A stretch of DNA of 6,818 nucleotides from Legionellales bacterium UBA4722. Its GTDB lineage: Bacteria; Pseudomonadota; Gammaproteobacteria; DSM-16500. This document shows, in pieces, positions 1 to 5,100 of the stretch. A model generated the notes under the pieces. The model was not told the DNA's origin and searched no databases. It saw only the letters and a program-made list of their open reading frames with translations. Position numbers and translations under genes: made by a program. Every line of letters starts with the position of its first letter. Position 1 is the stretch's first letter. The stretch is taken from positions 757 through 7,574 of the forward strand of contig DHJK01000039.1 of assembly GCA_002404295.1 (NCBI GenBank). The letters run 5' to 3'.

Positions 1-199
1 TGGACTTTGGACAACCTCAGGCCCAATCGTGAACGCGCCCGAGCCCGCGCGCGGCTTTTCGGTGAATTTTCCACTATCTAAAATCAAGCACTCATGAAAA
101 TCACGCTGTAAAATGGCTAAAGTAGTGAGTTAATTGAACGAAAAGCCGCGCGCGGGCTCGGGCGCGTTCACGATTAGGCCTGAGCTTGTCCAAAGTCCA
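1..199. repeat. MITE-like element with long GC-rich inverted repeats
   Basis: The arms 1-61 and 139-199 are reverse complements over 61 bp with only two mismatches (left-arm positions 15 and 24), enclosing a 77-bp AT-rich core at 62-138. The outer ends read TGGACTTTGGACA, and the inner halves are very GC-rich and contain the self-complementary CCGCGCGCGG. Weaker complementarity seems to continue a little way into the core, for example CACTA on the left against TAGTG on the right. No open reading frame of note lies inside. Long terminal inverted repeats with a short non-coding core fit a non-autonomous mobile element (MITE) or a large REP/BIME-like unit. The left arm begins at the first base of the window, so the left boundary and any target duplication cannot be judged. 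The arms are seen directly; the mobile nature is inferred. Confidence 0.8.
139..158 (-). terminator. Possible terminator within the inverted repeat arm
   Basis: Read on the minus strand, the inner end of the right arm is AGCC-CGCGCGC-GGCT followed by TTTT, about 90-110 bases past the stop codon of the gene ending at 251. The same motif occurs on the plus strand at 42-61, so transcription entering the element from either side meets a GC-rich hairpin and a short T-run. The T-run is only four bases, so this would be a weak intrinsic terminator; the full 61-bp hairpin could also act as a transcript end or stabiliser. Confidence 0.25.
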
Positions 200-250
200 A
201 GTGTCTAAGAAAGCACGAGCACTATGTCAATAAAGTCGTACTCAGATGAT

Positions 251-1786
251 TTAATGCGTTTGCTTTGGTGGCCCAGGCTTATGTAAATAAAATACTTTAT
301 TTTTTAAGCACTCTGGTAGCTGTTGCTTTGAATCACCTTCGAGTTCTATCGATTTGCTACGAGTGAAAGCAAACAAACCGACTCGCCAAGTTGCTGCTTC
401 TTTAGAAAGTGATTTTGCTTTATATTGCGCACCAGGAAAATCCTGATTATCTTTTTTTAATTCCACTACACCAGGATGTGCTTCAGAAGGCACGACGTGG
501 GCAAAAGAAATGATTTCTCTAAAATGAATTGCCATAGGATGTTGAGTAGAAGTATCGTGGATTGGCTGAAAGAAAAAGTGATATCTGCAACGAGCATGAA
601 TAGCACGTTTCATTGACCATAGTCTGCTAATGTCCGGTGTTAGCATAAAAGCAATATCATTATTTTTAACAATACCACGTAGCGGTTCAATAGTAGGATC
701 TTCCCACGTTAATTTGACACAAGGAAAGCTATTTAAAGAAGGAAGAGATTGAGGTAGCGTCGATTTAAATTTGCGTTTTTCTTTAAGCTTATGCTCATCA
801 GGTTGAGGCATCTTATCATCAATAGAAGGCACAATACGAGGTAGAGTTGTTGCAGTTATCGATATAAGCTTTTGAAATGCAGAATCATAGATTTCGCTGT
901 TAGAAAATATTTTTTTAGGCCTGTTAGGAAAATTATCGATAGACATTAGGTTGTTTATTTCATCCATCAAACCAACTTGAATAACTGCGCCTGCAGCATC
1001 CCAACTATAGGGAGAAGATAGCAGCATACGCGCTATGAATCCCCCATTAATCCTAAGTGAAATACAGGCCGAGACAACAAGATTAAACCATGTAAGAATT
1101 GGCTCATCAAACATGGGAGGCAACAACTTCACTAACTGAAAAAACACGATACATCCGATAAGAAAAGATGATATTAGAAATAAAGACTGACACAAGTTTT
1201 GGAAAAATAGAATTTTTTCAGGTATCGCAATGCCAATCAATATTATATGTTGATTTAGACCTTCTTGAAATGAGGAAAACAGAGAAATATTTTTTTCCGT
1301 AGACTTATAGGTATTTTTTTTGATAAAGGCCTCATAGGCTTTTTCCTTGATTGCGTGAAGGGGATTATAATAGAAAGGAAGTTGATAAATGGTATGGCTC
1401 GCAAAAAAATGAGCAATATATTGTAAAGCCCATTCATCATTTTTATGTTTAGATAGCATTAAATCGTTTAACAGAGGTTTAATTCTTTTTTCTATAACAT
1501 ATTTTTCGCAATTGTTTGTTTTACAAATTGGAAGCTTTATTATTTCCATGATAAGCAATTGGCTATAATATTCATTTTGCATTTCTATTAATGTCGTATA
1601 ATCTATTGTACTAATGAGAGAATTCGTTAGAAATCTACTTGCCCGAATAAAAATAATAAATTCTACAATCAACTTTCTAATTTCTGCAAAGCTGAGAAGT
1701 TCTTCAAGAGTCATTGCTTGTTTAGTGGGAACTTTTTGATTTCTTTTTTGAAATTCAGCATTTCTAACGGCTATTCTTCTGAGCAT
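251..1786 (-). CDS. Hypothetical membrane protein, 511 residues
   Basis: I do not recognise a family. The ATG at 1786-1784 is preceded by AGGAAG at 10 bases' spacing, which supports this start. There is no N-terminal signal peptide: residues 1-23 are basic and hydrophilic (MLRRIAVRNAEFQKRNQK). Residues about 24-185 look mostly helical, with a short hydrophobic stretch near 39-49. Two hydrophobic segments follow at about 195-219 and 228-246, joined by a short loop (LLPPMFDEP), and would form a membrane hairpin. The C-terminal 260 residues are soluble in character, with a charged patch at 331-341 (EHKLKEKRKFK) and an aromatic, His-rich part near 396-432. By positive charge and lack of a signal peptide, both termini could be cytoplasmic, but this is inference. 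It is transcribed leftward towards the inverted repeat element, with no co-directional neighbour close enough to be an evident operon partner. Length and coding consistency make it a real gene; its role is unknown. Confidence 0.85.
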   Translation of the reverse strand: MLRRIAVRNAEFQKRNQKVPTKQAMTLEELLSFAEIRKLIVEFIIFIRASRFLTNSLISTIDYTTLIEMQNEYYSQLLIMEIIKLPICKTNNCEKYVIEKRIKPLLNDLMLSKHKNDEWALQYIAHFFASHTIYQLPFYYNPLHAIKEKAYEAFIKKNTYKSTEKNISLFSSFQEGLNQHIILIGIAIPEKILFFQNLCQSLFLISSFLIGCIVFFQLVKLLPPMFDEPILTWFNLVVSACISLRINGGFIARMLLSSPYSWDAAGAVIQVGLMDEINNLMSIDNFPNRPKKIFSNSEIYDSAFQKLISITATTLPRIVPSIDDKMPQPDEHKLKEKRKFKSTLPQSLPSLNSFPCVKLTWEDPTIEPLRGIVKNNDIAFMLTPDISRLWSMKRAIHARCRYHFFFQPIHDTSTQHPMAIHFREIISFAHVVPSEAHPGVVELKKDNQDFPGAQYKAKSLSKEAATWRVGLFAFTRSKSIELEGDSKQQLPECLKNKVFYLHKPGPPKQTH

Positions 1787-1796
1787 AAAACTGATG

Positions 1797-1802
1797 CTTC
1801 CT
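1797..1802 (-). promoter_or_regulatory. Ribosome binding site of the 511-residue protein
   Basis: AGGAAG on the minus strand lies 10 bases before the ATG at 1786. It is the only Shine-Dalgarno-like sequence close to this start and supports choosing it. Confidence 0.55.
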
Positions 1803-1830
1803 ATTTGTGATTAATGCTTTTGTACCGCAT

Positions 1831-1859
1831 AATTTACCCTATATTTAATAAACTGTCTA
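1831..1859 (-). promoter_or_regulatory. Candidate sigma70 promoter for the 511-residue gene
   Basis: On the minus strand TAGACA (1859-1854, five of six matches to TTGACA) is followed after 17 bases by TAAATT (1836-1831, four of six matches to TATAAT), some 45 bases before the start codon. The -35 box overlaps the decayed edge of the IS3 relic. In AT-rich DNA such matches arise by chance, so this is only a candidate. Confidence 0.3.
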
Positions 1860-2052
1860 CAATTACCACAGCATGGAAAGCTGGAACCATCGTTTAAAGG
1901 TTGAAGCGATTCATGGCGAGAGATTTTCAGCGCGCGCTGATGCGAAAAATCACGTGTTTGAATATATCGATGTTTATTACAATCGAAAGTGTCTACATTC
2001 TGGACTTGGCTATTTAAGCCCTGTATATTTTGAAGCACAAATAGTCGCTTAG
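1852..2052 (+). pseudogene. IS3-family transposase, C-terminal remnant
   Basis: An ATG at 1873 opens a 59-residue frame ending in TAG at 2050-2052. It begins MESWNHRLKVEAIHGERF and ends with YYNRKCLHSGLGYLSP and FEAQ. This is the C-terminal end of the rve integrase domain of IS3-family (OrfAB, DDE) transposases. Glu2 corresponds to the catalytic glutamate of the DDE triad, in the usual NAxMES context, with the Lys of LKVE following it. Both catalytic aspartates and everything upstream are missing. The frame is open back to 1852, where two in-frame TAA codons stop it, and the bases just before ATG (AACTGT then TACAAT) look like a frame-disrupted trace of the expected NCYDN motif. The fragment cannot catalyse transposition. 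It lies between two minus-strand genes and points the opposite way. Family assignment is firm; the IS3 subgroup is not decided. Confidence 0.85.
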
Positions 2053-2053
2053 T

Positions 2054-2082
2054 TGTACGCCCGTTTTTTTGGGGCGAGATCA
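2054..2082 (+). mobile_element. Right terminal inverted repeat of the IS3 relic
   Basis: Immediately after the transposase stop codon the sequence runs TGTACGCCCG, seven T, then GGGGCGAGATCA. Read inward from the outer end it is TGATCTCGCCCC, which has the TGATCT...CCC form of several IS3-family termini. Its position directly behind the transposase stop is as expected for IS3 right ends. The partner left end is not in the window, so the element is truncated at about 1850 and no target duplication can be tested. Confidence 0.6.
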
Positions 2083-2122
2083 CCTTTTATTTGCTTATAT
2101 TTCATGTATTGTGTTGCATTTA

Positions 2123-5100
2123 TTATACAGGGATTAAACCTATTTTAGCAGGAATAATCTTTAATAGAACAAATTCACTATAGGGCGATTCTATTACCCA
2201 ATTATTACCTTTGAAAATATAATTAGTGGTAATGAGATGCTCTATGGGTATAGCATCGCCATTGATGACATGTGCAACCGTAGCTTCGTTGTAATAGTCA
2301 TGTAAACTAGTCGTAGCATTTTCTGCAAGGACATTGTTTTTCCTAGCTATTATAGTCAACAAACGCATTGCTAATAATGTAATAATTAATATTAACAAAC
2401 CAGCTAGAAATAAACTTGTATTAATATTTTTACTATCCTTAGATATGAATGTAATTATATTGCTCTGACTAACCGTATTATTTTCTAATAAAGAATAAAT
2501 AACTGTATTCGATAATTTAATATTGTCATTGAGTAACGTACTCATGACGGTGCCTGCATAAGAACCCAGAGAATTATTTGATAAAATTCCTGAAGCATTG
2601 CTTAAGCTGGTATCTATAAATGTGAGGCTCTGACCGCCTAGTGAAAAATCAGTGTTATTAATAATAGTTATGTCAGGAGATCCGTTATTGGTACCGTTAT
2701 TTATAGTTGTTTCTGGTGAGAGAATATTAGGTATCAATTCAAGATTAGGATTTGATGCAATAGTGCTTACAATAACCGGATCAACGACTGGTACAACAGG
2801 GGTAGCGGGTGTAATTGTCAATGCTGTTGCATTGCTGGCTGCTTGAGAGAATATATAGTTACCGTTATTTGCAGTTAGACCAGAACCATTAATTTCATAA
2901 TTCCCAACATTGCTACTAGAGGTTGCTAATGATGTAAATGCTAGTATCCCCGTCGTTGCACTGGCTTGCGTTTGACTATTTACAAAGCCTGCAACAGTGC
3001 CTGAAAGTGGCGGAACTGTGCTGCCGTATGTCATTGTACCTGTATTTGCATTGTAGATAAGAGTCGCAGGATTCACAGTCAAAATTCCATCGACATAACT
3101 AATACTGTAATTACTGGCTGTAAAAGTACCGCCTGTTGCAGCAGAAGGTGCAATTGCATATGGACTGCTGGATACATTAGCTAATGAAGATGCCCCACTG
3201 CTGGTGAGTGTAACACTGCCCACTGTTTCACTGTTTTGTAAGCCGACTGGAATAAATGCACTCGTGCCTAATGTTAATGTATCACCATATGTTTTGCTTT
3301 GATTCGTAGCGGTGAGTGTTAAGGCTGCCTGAGTGATGCTGAAATCCGTTGCATTACCGGCTGCTTGGCTGAATATATAGTTGCCGTTATTAGCAGTCAG
3401 GCCAGATCCACTGATTGAGTAAGTACCGACATTACTGTTAAACGTTGCGGGCGATGTAAATAATAAAGTACCAGTCGTTGCGCTGGCTTGCGTTTGACTA
3501 TTCACAAATCCCGTGACTGCGCCTGAAAGTGGTGGAACTGTGCTGCCATAGGTCATCGTTTCTGTATTTGCATCGTACGTGAGTGTAGCAGGATTAATCG
3601 TAAGCGCTGTGGCATTGCTAGCAGACTGAGTAAATACATAGTTACCATTGTTTGCTGTCAATCCAGATCCGTTTATCGAGTAGTTACCTACATTACTGTT
3701 GGCAGTTGCAAGTGTGGTAAATGATAATGATCCTGTTGTTGCAGTGGATAATGTTTCACTGCCTACAAATCCAGTAATAATTCCAGAGAAGAATGGAATA
3801 ACACCGCCATAAGTCATGTTACCTGTGTTTGCAGCATAGGTAAGAGTGGCTGGTATCAGGTAAGGGTATATCACTCCATTAACGATGCCCCAATTAGTTG
3901 CAAAATCAAAATGTGTTAAATCGCCGCTGCAATTTCCACTTGGACAGAATGTTGTTTGTTGCATCATTTCGGCAGTCGTCTTGCCAGCGCCGCCCGCACT
4001 TGCAAGTTGGGCAGATGTTTGGATGTCCCAAAAACTATTATTGACTGTTGCATTATTTAATCCAACTAATCCACCTAGAAAAGCACTTCCCGCTCCAGCT
4101 GCTACACTTCCTGTGCTATAGGAGTTACTGATGATCGCATTATTTTGACCGACTAGACCCCCTACGTTATTATTTGCAGCGCCTCCTGAAATACTGCTAT
4201 TACTATAAGAATTATTGACGTTGTTGCCAGCAAATCCAACCAAACCTCCGATATTACTGCTACCTGTGGCACCGGTTACAATCAAACCTGTGCTATAGGA
4301 ATTATTAATAGTGCCAAAACCATATCCAACGAGACCACCGACATTCGTGACAGCAGCGCCTGCAGTAACAGCACCTGTGTTATAAGAATAATAAACATTG
4401 CCAACGCTGTATCCGATCAAACCACCTACGTTAGAGCTGCCGGTCGCACCTATAAAGACAGGTCCTGTGTTATAAGCATGACTTATGCTGCCAACACTAT
4501 ATCCTGTCAACCCGCCAACAAAAGCGCTTGTAGCACCTGCGGTCACTGAACCCGTAGCGTGATAAGACGTATTAATACTCGCGCCAGCGCGTCCAACTAG
4601 CCCACCAATATAGTTACTAGTAGCACCTGCTAATACAGTTGCTGTGCTATAAGAATTGATAACATTGCTGCCGCTAAACCCTACAAGACCACCCACATTA
4701 CTGCTATCAGCACCTGATGTCACAGTGCCTGTGCTGTAGGCATTATTTACAATGCCTGCTGCATCAAATCCGATAAGACCACCCACATTCGTGAGCCCTG
4801 TGATCGTCATATTGGTTAGTCCGATATTTTGAATCATGCCAGATGAATTAACATAGCCAAACAAACCGACTGAGTCTGCCAGAGGAAGAAAAATGGTTAA
4901 GCGATCAATGATATGACTTTGCCCATCAAATTGGCCGGTAAAATTCGCAGCACTGGTGCTAATAGGTACAAATCCAGCGCCTGCATTCCACTCGCTGGTT
5001 GCGCTTGCATCAATATTTGTTCCAAGAGCATAATTACCAGTTAAATTGTTATTCATATTTTGTAAATTGGTGAGCGTATTGACAAGCATATAAGGTGTAA

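Noticed and set aside
1255..1440. Minus-strand 61-residue frame inside the 511-residue gene
   Set aside because: It is an out-of-frame shadow of a well-supported longer gene.
2058..2076. CGCCC / GGGCG hairpin considered as a terminator for the exoprotein gene
   Set aside because: The T-run is in the loop rather than after the stem, on either strand. It is better explained as part of the IS3 right terminal repeat.
1811..2083. Minus-strand 90-residue frame between the two large genes
   Set aside because: It begins at a GTG, lies antisense to the recognisable IS3 transposase end, and its peptide resembles no protein I know. It is a shadow.
2126..2350. C-terminal tail considered as a contact-dependent toxin domain, as in CdiA
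   Set aside because: There is no VENN-type boundary motif, no downstream immunity gene, and the tail follows a membrane helix and is only about 75 residues long.
2652..2846. Plus-strand frame opposite the exoprotein stalk
   Set aside because: It is antisense to a confidently identified exoprotein and is low-complexity; a shadow.
3885..4121. Plus-strand frame opposite the end of the GLUG repeats
   Set aside because: The proline/alanine-rich peptide arises from the reverse of Gly/Ala-rich repeats; a shadow.
2810..4876. Regular repeats considered as a CRISPR array
   Set aside because: The units are 87- and about 29-residue in-frame protein repeats inside one open reading frame, without identical direct repeats and unique spacers.
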